From: Cohnella sp. OV330
GTDB taxonomy: Bacteria; Bacillota; Bacilli; Paenibacillales; Paenibacillaceae
Direction of reading: 5' to 3'
Length of the DNA stretch: 64,000 bases
Assembly: GCF_900112065.1 (NCBI RefSeq)
Contig: NZ_FOKE01000002.1
Coordinates: 618,513-682,512, forward strand
The notes beneath the pieces were generated by a model that worked only from the letters and a program-made list of their open reading frames with translations, did not search any database and was not told where the DNA came from. Position numbers and translations under genes: made by a program. Positions 19,030 through 27,114 of this stretch are shown here, one piece after another; the stretch's first letter is position 1; every line of letters begins with the position of its first letter.

Positions 19030-19259
19030 AATAACGGTCCTCACCGCCGTTATTTGTCTTGAGAGACCTCGACGCTGGAAGAATAGCGGCCCTCACTCCC
19101 GCTATTTGTCTCGGATGACCGCACGCTGGTAGAATAGCGGTCCTCACAGCCGCTATTTGTCTTGGAAGACCGCACGCTGGTAGAATAGCGGCCCTCACTG
19201 CCGCTATTTGTCTTGGAAGACCGCACGCTGGTTTATTAACGGCCCTCACCGCCGCTATT
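19030..19259. repeat. Tandem array of five 51-bp hairpin repeats
   Basis: Units begin at 19030, 19082, 19133, 19184 and 19235. Each holds a stem-loop AATAGCGG, nine-base loop, CCGCTATT, then a smaller GTCTTGGAAGAC hairpin and CGCACGCTGG. The first unit has AATAACGG paired with CCGTTATT, a compensated base-pair change that keeps the stem. Units abut without spacers. A frame stays open across the array on the minus strand because 51 is a multiple of three, but it lacks a ribosome site. Confidence 0.9.
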
Positions 19260-19394
19260 TGCGTCTGGTCGCGAGTCTAACGCCCGCCCCGTCCGAAGTC
19301 GGGAGACATTTTATCCTTGGGGACGTGCCGGCCGACTTGCGCGGCAGGTTATGATGTCGGTAGACAATGAACGAATGGATCGGGGGAATGAATC

Positions 19395-19955
19395 GTGTAC
19401 AGCGCCTTGAACGCCATGGCTGCGTGCTTCACTTTGCTCCTGCTTGCCTTCGCATGGACCGCCGGAAACAAAGCCGGCAAGCTGAAATGGTTCGGATCGG
19501 CCGAACGGCTCGCCCGCAGATCGCGCAAGCTGCTCACGTGGACCGCGCTCGCTTCGCTGTCGGCGATCGGCGCAGCCGCGGCCGTCTGGCTGCTGGCGCG
19601 ATCGTACAATGGCGCCCTCCCGACCGAACGCGCTGCGCTGCAGCTGACGCTAATCGGGCTGCCGATCGCGGCCGTCTGGTTGACGGCCCTGCCAGGCGTC
19701 TGGCGCCTGTGGCGGGGGGCCGCCCGGCTGAACGGCGCTCCCGTGCCGTCCCGGCTCGCGTCGCGTTCGGCTTCGGCCGCCCTTGTCGCGCCTTACCGCG
19801 CGGCTGCGTACGGAGCCGGCGCCAGCCTCGCGTTCTACGCGCCGGCCAGCTGGGGCGCGGCGGCTCCCGCGCTCGCTTACGCAGCGCTGTTCGCAGCGCT
19901 ATGGATGCTCCGCCGGCGACGGATCAAGCACGAAGCCGCTCCCGTATCGCGCTAA
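19395..19955 (+). CDS. Multi-pass membrane protein of unknown function
   Basis: 186 aa from a GTG with GGGGGAATG upstream. Four or five hydrophobic helices can be picked out (about residues 2-24, 46-68, 83-103, 130-160), with basic loops (AERLARRSRK, RLWRGAARL) that put them on the cytosolic side. It ends in a basic tail. Very rich in Ala, Leu and Arg. No family was recognised. It is convergent with the MocR gene at 20012-21442. Confidence 0.6.
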   Translation: MYSALNAMAACFTLLLLAFAWTAGNKAGKLKWFGSAERLARRSRKLLTWTALASLSAIGAAAAVWLLARSYNGALPTERAALQLTLIGLPIAAVWLTALPGVWRLWRGAARLNGAPVPSRLASRSASAALVAPYRAAAYGAGASLAFYAPASWGAAAPALAYAALFAALWMLRRRRIKHEAAPVSR

Positions 19956-20011
19956 CCGCATCGCCCGGCGGACAACCGGCAGCCGCTGCACGCCCCGCGC
20001 CGAACCCGCGG

Positions 20012-21442
20012 CTAGATCCGCAGCAGCGCCTCCTTCAGCCTCATGACCCCCAGCTCGATCTGTCCCGCGTCCGGCTTCGCATAGCATAGCCGCAGGCTCG
20101 GCTCTTCAGCGCCGAATACTTGTCCGGGCACGTAGGCGACGCCCGTCGACATCGCGCGTCCGAGCACCCGGAGCTGCCGCGGATCCGAATCTCCGAGCCA
20201 CTTCGCCCACAGGTTCAGACCGCCGCCCGGCGGTTCGAAGGATACGAGGCCCGGCAGATGATAATCGAGGCTCGCGCGCAGCTCGTCGAGACGCTCCGCC
20301 AATCGGATGCGCAGCCGGCCGATCTGCCTGTCGAACGCCGATCCTTCGATCAGCTTGGCGGCCAGCCACTGCGGGATGACGCTCATCCCGAAGTCCATCT
20401 GCTGCCGCGCGTCCGCCAGCCGCGAGACGATCTCCTGCGGTCCCGCCAGCCAGCCGACCCGAAGGCCCGACGCGGCGATCTTGGACAACGAGCCGACGTA
20501 CAAAATGCGGCCGCCCGCATCCTCGGCCTTCAGCGGCAGCGGCGGCCGGCCGTCGAACGCGGTCAAGCTGAACGGATCGTCCTCCACGATCGGAATGCCT
20601 TCCTTTTCCGCGATTCTAAGCAATGCGGCTCGCCGTTCGGCGGTCAGCACCGTTCCCGTCGGATTCTGGAAGTTGGGATTCAAAAACAGCATCTTGAGCC
20701 GGTGCCGGCGATGCAGCCGCTCTACATCTTCCGGATCGATGCCCGCCGGGCCGACCGGCAGCGGATAGACCCGCAGCCCCGCCGATTGAAGCAGCGGCAG
20801 CGAAAAGCAGTACGAAGGCGTCTCGACGCCCACGGCATCGCCGTGATTCATCAAGCATTGCATGATTAAAAAAAGCGATTGTTGAGAACCCGACGTAATC
20901 AACAGCGAAGAAGCCGAAGTCCGGATACGCAGATGCCGCGACAAGAAGGCGGCCAGCGCTTCGCGAAACGGACCATAGCCCTGCGGGTCGTCGTAGCCAA
21001 GCGGTCCGTCGTAGGGCTGCTCGGAAAAAATGCCGCGCACCGTCTCTCCCGGGAATAACGCCTCTGACAACTCCCCGCTCGCGAAATCCACGAGGCCCGC
21101 CTCCTTGCGCAAGCCGGACCGGATGCGGCGCATCGCGTCCGAATTGGGCAGCATCGTGCCGACGTCCAAATATTTCCGCCAATCCGCCGGACGCAGCGGA
21201 GAAGCGTCACCGCCAGCCACGACGGTACCGCTGCCGATCTTGCTCACGACCCAGCCCGAAGCGCGCAATTCCTCGTAGGCTTGGATCACGGTCGTGCGGT
21301 TGACCGCCAGCTCCGCGGCCAGTTTGCGCTCCGCTGGCAGCGCGCTGCCTGCCGTCAGCTCTCCCGACTTGATCCTTTGTTCGAAATGCTCGGCGATCTG
21401 CCGGTACACCGGCTTGTCCAACGCGCGATCGGGTTGCCACAT
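20012..21442 (-). CDS. MocR/PdxR-type GntR regulator with aminotransferase domain
   Basis: 476 aa. A GntR winged helix (about residues 10-75: VYRQIAEHFEQRIKSGELTA, LPAERKLAAELAVNRTTVIQ) is fused to a fold-type I aminotransferase domain. The PLP-binding lysine lies in GSLSKIAASGLRVGWLAGP, and NPNFQNPTGTVL and VEDDPFSLTAF are the cofactor-contact motifs. Such proteins sense PLP or an amino-compound adduct and control nearby genes. The ATG at 21442 is chosen because GGAGGGAC lies just upstream; longer in-frame starts lack this. Its target may be the divergent small genes at 21673-22003 (inference only). Confidence 0.9.
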   Translation of the reverse strand: MWQPDRALDKPVYRQIAEHFEQRIKSGELTAGSALPAERKLAAELAVNRTTVIQAYEELRASGWVVSKIGSGTVVAGGDASPLRPADWRKYLDVGTMLPNSDAMRRIRSGLRKEAGLVDFASGELSEALFPGETVRGIFSEQPYDGPLGYDDPQGYGPFREALAAFLSRHLRIRTSASSLLITSGSQQSLFLIMQCLMNHGDAVGVETPSYCFSLPLLQSAGLRVYPLPVGPAGIDPEDVERLHRRHRLKMLFLNPNFQNPTGTVLTAERRAALLRIAEKEGIPIVEDDPFSLTAFDGRPPLPLKAEDAGGRILYVGSLSKIAASGLRVGWLAGPQEIVSRLADARQQMDFGMSVIPQWLAAKLIEGSAFDRQIGRLRIRLAERLDELRASLDYHLPGLVSFEPPGGGLNLWAKWLGDSDPRQLRVLGRAMSTGVAYVPGQVFGAEEPSLRLCYAKPDAGQIELGVMRLKEALLRI

Positions 21443-21672
21443 GCGCCGTCCCTCCAATGCTTCCATTATCCGCTTACGCGGTAGCGCCGGCAAGCGCGCA
21501 GACAGGAAATTCCCCTTTAATTGGAGGATGAATTGGATGGGCATAAAAACTGGCGGATTGGAGGATGCCGGCAGACAAAAAGCCTCCTATGCTTGTAGCA
21601 GCGATAAGGAGGCGAATCGCGCAGCCGGAATCCGGCTGCGGCTGGAGCCTTCGAAAAAGGAGATGGAGACCG

Positions 21673-21882
21673 ATGAGCATGGTTTATCTGATTGGATTGG
21701 TATGCATCGTCATGATCGCCGGGCTCGCGGGTACACTAACCGTCGGTTGGTCCCAAGCCAACCGGAGCGAAAACGCGGGCTACGGCAGCGGCACCGGCAA
21801 GAAGTGGACGCGCCTTGGCTTGTTGTATGCGCTTTGCGTCGTCGTCGCGTTGTCCGTCTTTTTCGCCTTGTGGAATCGCTGA
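21673..21882 (+). CDS. Small two-helix membrane protein
   Basis: 69 aa from an ATG at 21673 with AAAGGAGATGGAG upstream. Helix 1 is VYLIGLVCIVMIAGLAGTLT, helix 2 LGLLYALCVVVALSVFFALW, joined by a soluble loop with SQANRSENAGYGSGTGKKW. No family recognised. It is followed 25 bp later by a 31-aa membrane peptide with its own strong ribosome site, so the two probably form one transcript. Confidence 0.65.
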   Translation: MSMVYLIGLVCIVMIAGLAGTLTVGWSQANRSENAGYGSGTGKKWTRLGLLYALCVVVALSVFFALWNR

Positions 21883-21907
21883 TCGTTCGAGGAGGTGTTC
21901 GCGCAGC

Positions 21908-22003
21908 ATGTTATATATCATCGTCTTATCCTGTTGCATGGTCGCCGGTCTCGCCGTGCTCTTCGCCGCCGGCAAGTCGATCGTCTCTTCCGAAGAGGAA
22001 TGA
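21908..22003 (+). CDS. 31-aa single-helix membrane peptide
   Basis: The frame reads MLYIIVLSCCMVAGLAVLFA, then AGKSIVSSEEE and a stop. GAGGAGGTG lies about ten bases before the ATG. One membrane helix with a CC pair and an acidic C-terminus. It may be a small partner of the 69-aa protein just upstream (inference from spacing). Confidence 0.55.
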   Translation: MLYIIVLSCCMVAGLAVLFAAGKSIVSSEEE

Positions 22004-22032
22004 CGCAAGACGGCCGCGGCGCGACTTCGCCC

Positions 22033-22479
22033 TTAAAGCCAACGCATGAAGCTCCCCTGCCTGACGGGCACGCCCTGCTTCTCCGCCCAACGCAGCAGCA
22101 ACAGGCTGGCACTCCTGTCCTTCAGATCGAGGCAGAGGCGCACGGGCACGACTCGTTTGCCGCGCGGCAGCAGGCCGACGAGTCCCCGATCGATCCGCAG
22201 CTCCCGGAGCGAGTCTCCCGTGATCGATAGGCCGTTCACGGTCAACCGGCTGCCCGCCAGCGTGAGCTCCGCCTTCAACGCCTTGCGTCGAATAAGCAGA
22301 TAGACGAGGCATCCGCCGCTCATCGTCATGAGCCCCGCTTGGGCGTATAACAATAAATTTTCGGCGCCATGTATCACGTTGCCCAGCGAGAGCAGGAAAA
22401 GCAGGACGAACCCTGATATCTGCTTCGTTCCTAACGGGTATTGCACCGGAATCTTGCGGATCGCCGCCTTCTTTTCCAT
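22033..22479 (-). CDS. Membrane protein with a C-terminal soluble domain, unknown function
   Basis: 148 aa. Two membrane helices (about residues 22-38 and 42-63, GFVLLFLLSLGNVIH and AQAGLMTMSGGCLVYLLI) are followed by a roughly 80-residue beta-rich domain (LKAELTLAGSRLTVNGLSIT, LRELRIDRGLVGLLPRGKRVV), which looks like the PH-type domains of small Bacillus membrane proteins. AAGGGCGG precedes the ATG. It is convergent with the small membrane genes upstream. No name can be given. Confidence 0.6.
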   Translation of the reverse strand: MEKKAAIRKIPVQYPLGTKQISGFVLLFLLSLGNVIHGAENLLLYAQAGLMTMSGGCLVYLLIRRKALKAELTLAGSRLTVNGLSITGDSLRELRIDRGLVGLLPRGKRVVPVRLCLDLKDRSASLLLLRWAEKQGVPVRQGSFMRWL

Positions 22480-22573
22480 CTATACCGCCCTTTCAGGCCA
22501 ACGGCCTGTCCTTGTCTATACTCGATTGTATGCCTAGCAACGTCTTTCTATTCGCACGCATTGCTAGATTATA

Positions 22574-22605
22574 GCAAAAACGCAGCCCAAAGGCTGCGTT
22601 TTTGC
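22574..22605. terminator. Bidirectional terminator
   Basis: GCAAAAACGCAGCC and GGCTGCGTTTTTGC form a perfect 14-bp stem with a four-base loop, and A/T runs in both arms allow termination in both directions. It serves csbD on the minus strand. Confidence 0.9.
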
Positions 22606-22655
22606 GTTCCGCCGGCGCGAGGGGCCGTGCAGAACCTTATATAAGGAGGATTGTG

Positions 22656-22856
22656 TCAGCGATCGGTGCGCGACTTGGTGTTTTCTTTCCACTCGCCGAT
22701 CTCTTCCTGTACCTTGCCCTTGGCTTTGTCCCATTTGCCTCTTGCCTGGAGACCCGGATCGTCGGTGAGGTTGCCCCATTGGTCCTTAGCCTCGCCCTTC
22801 GCCTGGTTGACAGCACCTTTGATTTTGTCGCTCCAGCCTTCCGTATGCCGATCCAT
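22656..22856 (-). CDS. csbD: CsbD-family stress protein
   Basis: 66 aa, strongly charged and helical: WSDKIKGAVNQAKGEAKDQW, then LQARGKWDKAKGKVQEEIGE, the CsbD signature of two KGKxxE-type repeats. Members accumulate under general stress in Bacilli; the molecular role is not settled. AAGGGAGAG precedes the ATG. A sigma-B-like promoter lies about 45 bases upstream, and a strong hairpin closes the gene. Confidence 0.93.
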   Translation of the reverse strand: MDRHTEGWSDKIKGAVNQAKGEAKDQWGNLTDDPGLQARGKWDKAKGKVQEEIGEWKENTKSRTDR

Positions 22857-22901
22857 ATGAATACTCTCCCTTCTCGTGCATGAGTTGGTTATACGTGGTC
22901 T

Positions 22902-22927
22902 TTACCCGGGAGACAGCGTTTCCAAAC
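22902..22927 (-). promoter_or_regulatory. Sigma-B-like promoter of csbD
   Basis: GTTTGG, 14 bases, GGGTAA, close to the sigma-B consensus GTTTAA-N14-GGGTAT. csbD is sigma-B controlled in B. subtilis. Whether this organism has sigma-B is not shown. The rest of the gap 22857-23186 holds no gene that I can see. Confidence 0.5.
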
Positions 22928-23186
22928 ACCGGACGGGCGCGTAACGGGGATCGTAGATCGCTATCCGCCTCCGCCCCCGGCGTTCAGTCGCCGTATCCCG
23001 CCGCAAAGTCCCGTCGCCTTGCTCCACCAAAATCGGCGCAGCGAAACGCATCCTCATACCTATTCTTCTCCTGCTTCGCTTATGCGCCGGATAGGGGCTT
23101 TCAAAAGGAGGTAGCAACTTTTTCGAGGAGATTAACGTATCTTTTGTAAACGATATCCAAATGCTTCGTCAAAAAGGAGAAAAGCG

Positions 23187-24017
23187 ATGGTACCTATAGG
23201 ACGGGAAATGAGAAGGTTTGCTCGATGCTACCTTTTTGTCGCTGCCCTTACGATCGTGGCCGCCGCATGCAAGGGCGAGGAAGAAATCGACTGGTCGCAT
23301 GACGCAGCCCTGACGCGCGGCGCCGTCGTCGAAGCGAACGGACGCGTACTTAATCCGGGCCCGCTCTCCGAATTCGTACGGTCGGTGTCGGTTCGGCAGC
23401 CCGCTATCGTAAAAGTGACTATGTTTCCCGCCGAAGGTGAACCGAGCATAATGACCGCCGACTACGACGGACAGACGGTTCATTTGATTCGAGATCAGCA
23501 TCTTGAGGGCGGCGGCGCGCGCATGACCACAACCTGCGGCGGCGTCGAGAAAAGGAGCGGCGAGACAGTGGACACCTATATGGTGACTGGCTGCGGAGGC
23601 GGGGAGATGGAATTGGCCGTCGTACCTAACCTTGCGCTTGCGTCGCGTGTTGAAACCGCCGATTATGGCGCGGAGCTGAGGCTTGAACCGGTGCTGACGG
23701 GAAGAAAAAAGAACGGTACGATTGACGCTTACCGAATCGAGATGCTCAACCTTGGCGACCGAATCCTTGAATGCGGCTCCGACTACATAATCGAGTTGCA
23801 GGCTTACGGCACGTGGGTCCCGATATCTTACAAAGACAATATCGGTTTCCCGGCCAACCTGGCCCATCTTCAAAAAGGGGAAAGCAATAAAACCAGTTTC
23901 AGCTTCGACATGCTTCAATCATCGCCTGAGCCCGGACGCTACCGTGTCGTGAAAGAAGCGACAATCGGGAAAACGAAAGTTAAACTGGCCGCCGAATTCG
24001 ACATCCCCGCAAAATAA
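23187..24017 (+). CDS. Lipoprotein with DUF4362-like and Ig-like domains
   Basis: 276 aa. The N-terminus has basic residues, a hydrophobic stretch and a lipobox ending AAC (Cys at about residue 28), so it is probably a membrane-anchored lipoprotein. IDWSHDAALTRGAVVEANGR resembles the DUF4362 start seen in Bacillus lipoproteins; the second half (IELQAYGTWVPISY, then LQKGESNKTSFSFDML and PGRYRVVKEA) resembles a bacterial Ig-like domain. AAAAAGGAG precedes the ATG. Function unknown. It ends at a two-way hairpin shared with the sspH operon. Confidence 0.75.
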   Translation: MVPIGREMRRFARCYLFVAALTIVAAACKGEEEIDWSHDAALTRGAVVEANGRVLNPGPLSEFVRSVSVRQPAIVKVTMFPAEGEPSIMTADYDGQTVHLIRDQHLEGGGARMTTTCGGVEKRSGETVDTYMVTGCGGGEMELAVVPNLALASRVETADYGAELRLEPVLTGRKKNGTIDAYRIEMLNLGDRILECGSDYIIELQAYGTWVPISYKDNIGFPANLAHLQKGESNKTSFSFDMLQSSPEPGRYRVVKEATIGKTKVKLAAEFDIPAK

Positions 24018-24023
24018 ACAAAA

Positions 24024-24070
24024 ATCGTCCCCCCGTGAGCTGACCTCACATTGGGAACGATCTCTATTTT
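24024..24070. terminator. Two-way terminator between the lipoprotein gene and sspH
   Basis: ATCGTCCC pairs with GGGAACGAT around an inner GTGAG/CTCAC hairpin; T runs lie on both sides (CTATTTTT on plus, CGATTTTTG on minus). Confidence 0.75.
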
Positions 24071-24085
24071 TGACGCCGCTCGCCG

Positions 24086-24262
24086 CTACTCCGTCAGCCG
24101 GTCGACCGACACCGTCTGTACGTTGGTCGGCTTCTGCCCGACCTGTACGGTGGCCATGCCGTTCGCTTCGTCCACTTCTTCGATCCAAACCGGCTGTCCT
24201 TCCAGACTGACGGCGATCGTATCCTTAGAATCGAAAATTTGCTTGGCCCGCTGCGTGTTCAT
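24086..24262 (-). CDS. sspH: H-type small acid-soluble spore protein
   Basis: 58 aa: MNTQRAKQIFDSKDTIAVSL, then EGQPVWIEEVDEANGMATVQ and VGQKPTNVQTVSVDRLTE. The MNxQRAK start, the GxPVWIEEVDE core and the V-x-V-L-x-E end are the signature of H-type SASPs, made in the forespore. Its ATG overlaps the stop of the gene before it (ATGA), and AGAGGGGG lies upstream. It shows that the organism forms endospores. Confidence 0.88.
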   Translation of the reverse strand: MNTQRAKQIFDSKDTIAVSLEGQPVWIEEVDEANGMATVQVGQKPTNVQTVSVDRLTE

Positions 24263-24444
24263 GACGGATCGTCCCCCTCTTTTTCCCGCATCGTATCGGT
24301 CGTCGTCTCTTCGATGAGACCGTTGTCCAACGTCACCTGGCCGCCGCCGAGCCCTTCGTTGATCATCCGGTCGATGTCCATGTCATAGTTGTCGCGGCCT
24401 TCGTAGATATGATCTTGGCCGTCCGTCGCCTGCTCATCGTACAT
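24259..24444 (-). CDS. Small acidic conserved protein coupled to sspH
   Basis: 61 aa, acidic, with no membrane segment: YDMDIDRMINEGLGGGQVTL is a distinctive block, followed by DNGLIEETTTDTMREKE. It resembles small DUF4025/YozQ-type spore-former proteins, but I am not certain of the family. GGGAGAGG precedes the ATG. The stop overlaps the sspH start, so the pair is probably translated together; a role in the spore is inferred from that alone. Confidence 0.65.
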   Translation of the reverse strand: MYDEQATDGQDHIYEGRDNYDMDIDRMINEGLGGGQVTLDNGLIEETTTDTMREKEGDDPS

Positions 24445-24579
24445 GAACGCCTCTCCCTTCGCCCTCGTTCTTCGTTTGGCACGAAAGATCGTCCGGTACA
24501 GGATGCCCAGACGGTATGAATCCCATACAACGATGGGAATCCTGAATGGTATACGGAATTATAAGGAGGGCTAAGCGTC

Positions 24580-25584
24580 ATGCATACGGTATGGAAAGGC
24601 GCCATCAGCTTCGGACTCGTGCACGTGCCGGTGAAGATGTTCACCGCCACCGAGGACAAGGACGTGCATCTGCGGCAAATTCATAAGGCCTGCGGCACGC
24701 CCATCTCCTACGCGAAAAGCTGCCCGCACTGCGAACGGGCGGTCGAGTGGGAGGAAATCACGAAAGGCTACGAATATGAAAAAGGAAGGTTCGTGCTGTT
24801 CGACGAAGATGAGCTCGAAGCCGTCAAGCCGGAAAACACGCGGACGATTCAAATCCTCGACTTCGTCGCGCTCGAGGAGATCGATCCGATGTTCTATCAA
24901 AAAACGTACTATCTGTCGCCCGATCAGGCCGGCGCGGGCGCTTACGGCCTGCTGCTCGAAGCGATGCGGCAGTCCGGCCGGATCGGCATCGCCAAGATCG
25001 CGATCCGCAGCAAGAGCAGCCTGGCCGCCATTCGCTGCGTAGACAATTGCATCTGCATGGAGACGATGTTCTATCCGGACGAGATCCGCGCGATCTCGGG
25101 CGTGCCCGGGCTGCCGCAAAACCAGAACGTGAACGACCGCGAGCTGGACATGGCCAAGCTGCTGATCGAGCAGCTGTCTGCGCCTTTTGACGCGGCCAAA
25201 TACACGGACGACTATCGGACGGCGATGCTGGACGCCATCAACCGGAAGGTCGCCGGACAAGGCGTCGACGTGGTGACCGCGCCGGCGGCGGAGCGGACCA
25301 ATGTCATCGACTTGATGTCCGCGCTGCAGGCCAGTCTCGCCGCAGTCAAGACGGGCGAGGCGCCCGCCGGCGGAGCGACGGCGAGCCGCAGCGCCGGACG
25401 CAAGTCGGCGATTCGGGGCGATACCGGCGAAGCGAATCTGGCGCCTGCGGCGGACAAGCCGAAGCGCACGCGCGCAAAGCCCGCCATGCCGGAGGCGGCT
25501 GCCGCAGGCGGCGGGGAAGCCGTCGGCGCAAGCCCCAAGGCTGCGCCGTCCCGCAGACGCAAGGCGACCGAGCCGAAGCCTTGA
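24580..25584 (+). CDS. ku: Non-homologous end-joining protein Ku
   Basis: 334 aa. The bacterial Ku core spans residues 1-260: MHTVWKGAISFGLVHVPVKM, HKACGTPISYAKSCPHCERA (zinc-like cysteines), GYEYEKGRFVLFDEDEL and YYLSPDQAGAGAYGLLLEAM. A low-complexity basic Ala/Lys/Arg tail (about 265-334) follows, as in Ku proteins that use the tail for DNA binding or LigD contact. It forms a ring on DNA ends. A LigD-type polymerase gene is 1.8 kb downstream. It is divergent from the sspH pair and closed by a hairpin at 25662-25691. Confidence 0.95.
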   Translation: MHTVWKGAISFGLVHVPVKMFTATEDKDVHLRQIHKACGTPISYAKSCPHCERAVEWEEITKGYEYEKGRFVLFDEDELEAVKPENTRTIQILDFVALEEIDPMFYQKTYYLSPDQAGAGAYGLLLEAMRQSGRIGIAKIAIRSKSSLAAIRCVDNCICMETMFYPDEIRAISGVPGLPQNQNVNDRELDMAKLLIEQLSAPFDAAKYTDDYRTAMLDAINRKVAGQGVDVVTAPAAERTNVIDLMSALQASLAAVKTGEAPAGGATASRSAGRKSAIRGDTGEANLAPAADKPKRTRAKPAMPEAAAAGGGEAVGASPKAAPSRRRKATEPKP

Positions 25585-25661
25585 TCGGCGATCGGCTTCC
25601 AGATGCCTCGTGCTAAAGGCAGATTCGAGGATCATTCGCCGGCGATTGGCCGGATGACGCG

Positions 25662-25691
25662 GGAGCGCCTCATTTCGAGGCGCTCCTTTTT
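25662..25691 (+). terminator. Terminator after ku
   Basis: GGAGCGCCTC/GAGGCGCTCC with a five-base loop, followed by TTTTT. Confidence 0.9.
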
Positions 25692-25849
25692 GTCGCCCTG
25701 ATACGATGAGAATATTCTAAGAAGCGACGGCCGACGCTGCCGAACCTCGCGCGTGGCGCGGATCGGCCGTTTTCATATTTCCCAGCATATGGGCCGTGGT
25801 AATATTTATGCCGTGAACCTACGAGATTCCGCTGATAGAATGTGAGACA

Positions 25850-25957
25850 TCCGAGCCGAAGCCCGACAGGGCGCGGGGGAACCAAGTATACGGGGTGAAG
25901 CCGCAGCCGCGGCAGGGCGTACTCCGACCTAACCCGTCAGCTAACCTCGCAGGCTTA
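25850..25957 (+). promoter_or_regulatory. c-di-AMP riboswitch (ydaO/yuaA type)
   Basis: The aptamer signature is clear: GAGCCGAAGCCCG, then GCGGGGGAACCA, ACGGGGTGAAGCC, GCAGGGC and ACCTAACCCGTCAGCTAACC, closed by a P1 stem GAGCC/GGCTT. The ribosome site and ATG of the CAP-domain gene come within 30 bases of the 3' end. These riboswitches usually shut off wall-hydrolase and ion-transport genes at high c-di-AMP. No separate terminator hairpin is visible between aptamer and start codon. Confidence 0.9.
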
Positions 25958-25981
25958 CATTCCAAGGAGGAATTCTCTTAT

Positions 25982-26806
25982 ATGAAGAACAATCGTATCG
26001 GTCAACTGGCTGTTTCCGGCGCGCTTCTGCTGTCGCTCGCCGTTCCGTTCGGCGCTTCCGCGAATGCCGCGACGACGACCCAGACGACCCAAACTTACAC
26101 ATATAAGTTCGACGCTTCGCAGCTTCAGCAATATCTTGGTTCGTTCGATTGGCAATCGCTGCTGTCGCAGCTGAACGGCGGCACGGCCGGCGGCACGACT
26201 GGCGGTTTGACGCCTTCCACACCGGCAACGACGCCGACGACGACCGCGCCTTCGGCCACGCCGACGCCGGCCAAGCCGACGACTGCCCCTACGGCTACGC
26301 CTAAGCCGACGACTCCAGCTCCGACCGCCACGCCAGCGCCGACGACGACCCCGGCTCCGACCGTCACGCCAGCGCCGACGACCTCGCCTTCCGTACCGGC
26401 AGGCAGCGGGTCTTCCGGCTCCGGCACGAGCGTTCAAAAATCCGGTTTCGCCGCTCAAGTCGTCGATCTCGTGAATCAGGAACGCGCCAAAGCCGGCCTG
26501 TCCGCGCTGAAGTCCGATGCCAAGCTCACGACGGTCGCCGACGCGAAGGCGAAGGATATGTACAACAATAACTACTTCGACCATACTTCGCCGACGTACG
26601 GTTCGCCGTTCGACATGATGAAGCAGTTCGGCGTGACGTACAGCTACGCCGGCGAGAATATCGCGATGGGCCAGCAATCGCCGACGGAAGTCATGACCGC
26701 GTGGATGAACAGCGCTGGCCACAAGGCGAACATCCTGAACGCGAACTTCAAGTCGATCGGGGTCGCCTATTATAACGGCGAATGGGTACAAGAGTTCACG
26801 GGCTGA
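25982..26806 (+). CDS. Secreted CAP/SCP-domain protein (YkwD-like)
   Basis: 274 aa from an ATG with AAGGAGGA upstream. Signal peptide at residues 1-27 (GALLLSLAVPFGASANA). A Gln- and Tyr-rich segment is followed by a long Pro/Thr/Ala linker (about 75-150), then a CAP domain with VDLVNQERAKAGLSALKSDA, FDHTSPTYGSPFDMMKQFGV, YAGENIAMGQ and TAWMNSAGHKANILN. Bacterial CAP proteins are extracellular and linked to walls or spores; activity is unproven. Control by c-di-AMP fits a cell-envelope role. A strong hairpin follows. Confidence 0.9.
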   Translation: MKNNRIGQLAVSGALLLSLAVPFGASANAATTTQTTQTYTYKFDASQLQQYLGSFDWQSLLSQLNGGTAGGTTGGLTPSTPATTPTTTAPSATPTPAKPTTAPTATPKPTTPAPTATPAPTTTPAPTVTPAPTTSPSVPAGSGSSGSGTSVQKSGFAAQVVDLVNQERAKAGLSALKSDAKLTTVADAKAKDMYNNNYFDHTSPTYGSPFDMMKQFGVTYSYAGENIAMGQQSPTEVMTAWMNSAGHKANILNANFKSIGVAYYNGEWVQEFTG

Positions 26807-26820
26807 TCGGTACAATAAAA

Positions 26821-26868
26821 AGATGCCTGCCGAAAGTCATGCAAATGACTTCGGCGGCATCTTTTTTT
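26821..26868 (+). terminator. Terminator after the CAP-protein gene
   Basis: AGATGCC/GGCATCT with an inner AAGTCAT/ATGACT stem and a GCAA loop, followed by seven T. Confidence 0.9.
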
Positions 26869-26883
26869 GCGTCGGCGGCCGAC

Positions 26884-27114
26884 CTACAGCAGCATCGGCA
26901 GCGCCAGCAAGATCAGGCCCGCCAAGCTCATCAAGCCGCCTTGCAGGCGTATTCGCCATTCGGACGCGGGCGCCGGACCCGCCGTCTCTCCGTCCCGGCC
27001 GCCGCGGGCCAAGACGAGCACGGTAGCGGGGTGGAGCACGGCGAACAGCGAGGACCCCGTCCAAAATACCAACGCGAGCGACAGCAGCGCGCCGGCATGA
27101 TGCAGCAGCGGCAT
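26884..27114 (-). CDS. Small two-helix membrane protein
   Basis: 76 aa: HHAGALLSLALVFWTGSSLF forms helix 1, a loop with ARGGRDGETAGPAPASE follows, then LMSLAGLILLALPMLL as helix 2 to the C-terminus. GGAGGG lies about 12 bases before the ATG, a little far, so the start is uncertain. No family recognised. It is divergent from the LigD-type polymerase gene. Confidence 0.5.
   Translation of the reverse strand: MPLLHHAGALLSLALVFWTGSSLFAVLHPATVLVLARGGRDGETAGPAPASEWRIRLQGGLMSLAGLILLALPMLL

Noticed and set aside
18968..19249. Repeat protein encoded by the 51-bp array (17-aa repeats)
   Set aside because: The open frame follows from the period being a multiple of three; there is no ribosome site, and the stem-keeping changes point to RNA or DNA structure.
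19030..19259. CRISPR array
   Set aside because: The repeats are contiguous with no unique spacers, and no cas genes are present; the same holds for 29983-30211.
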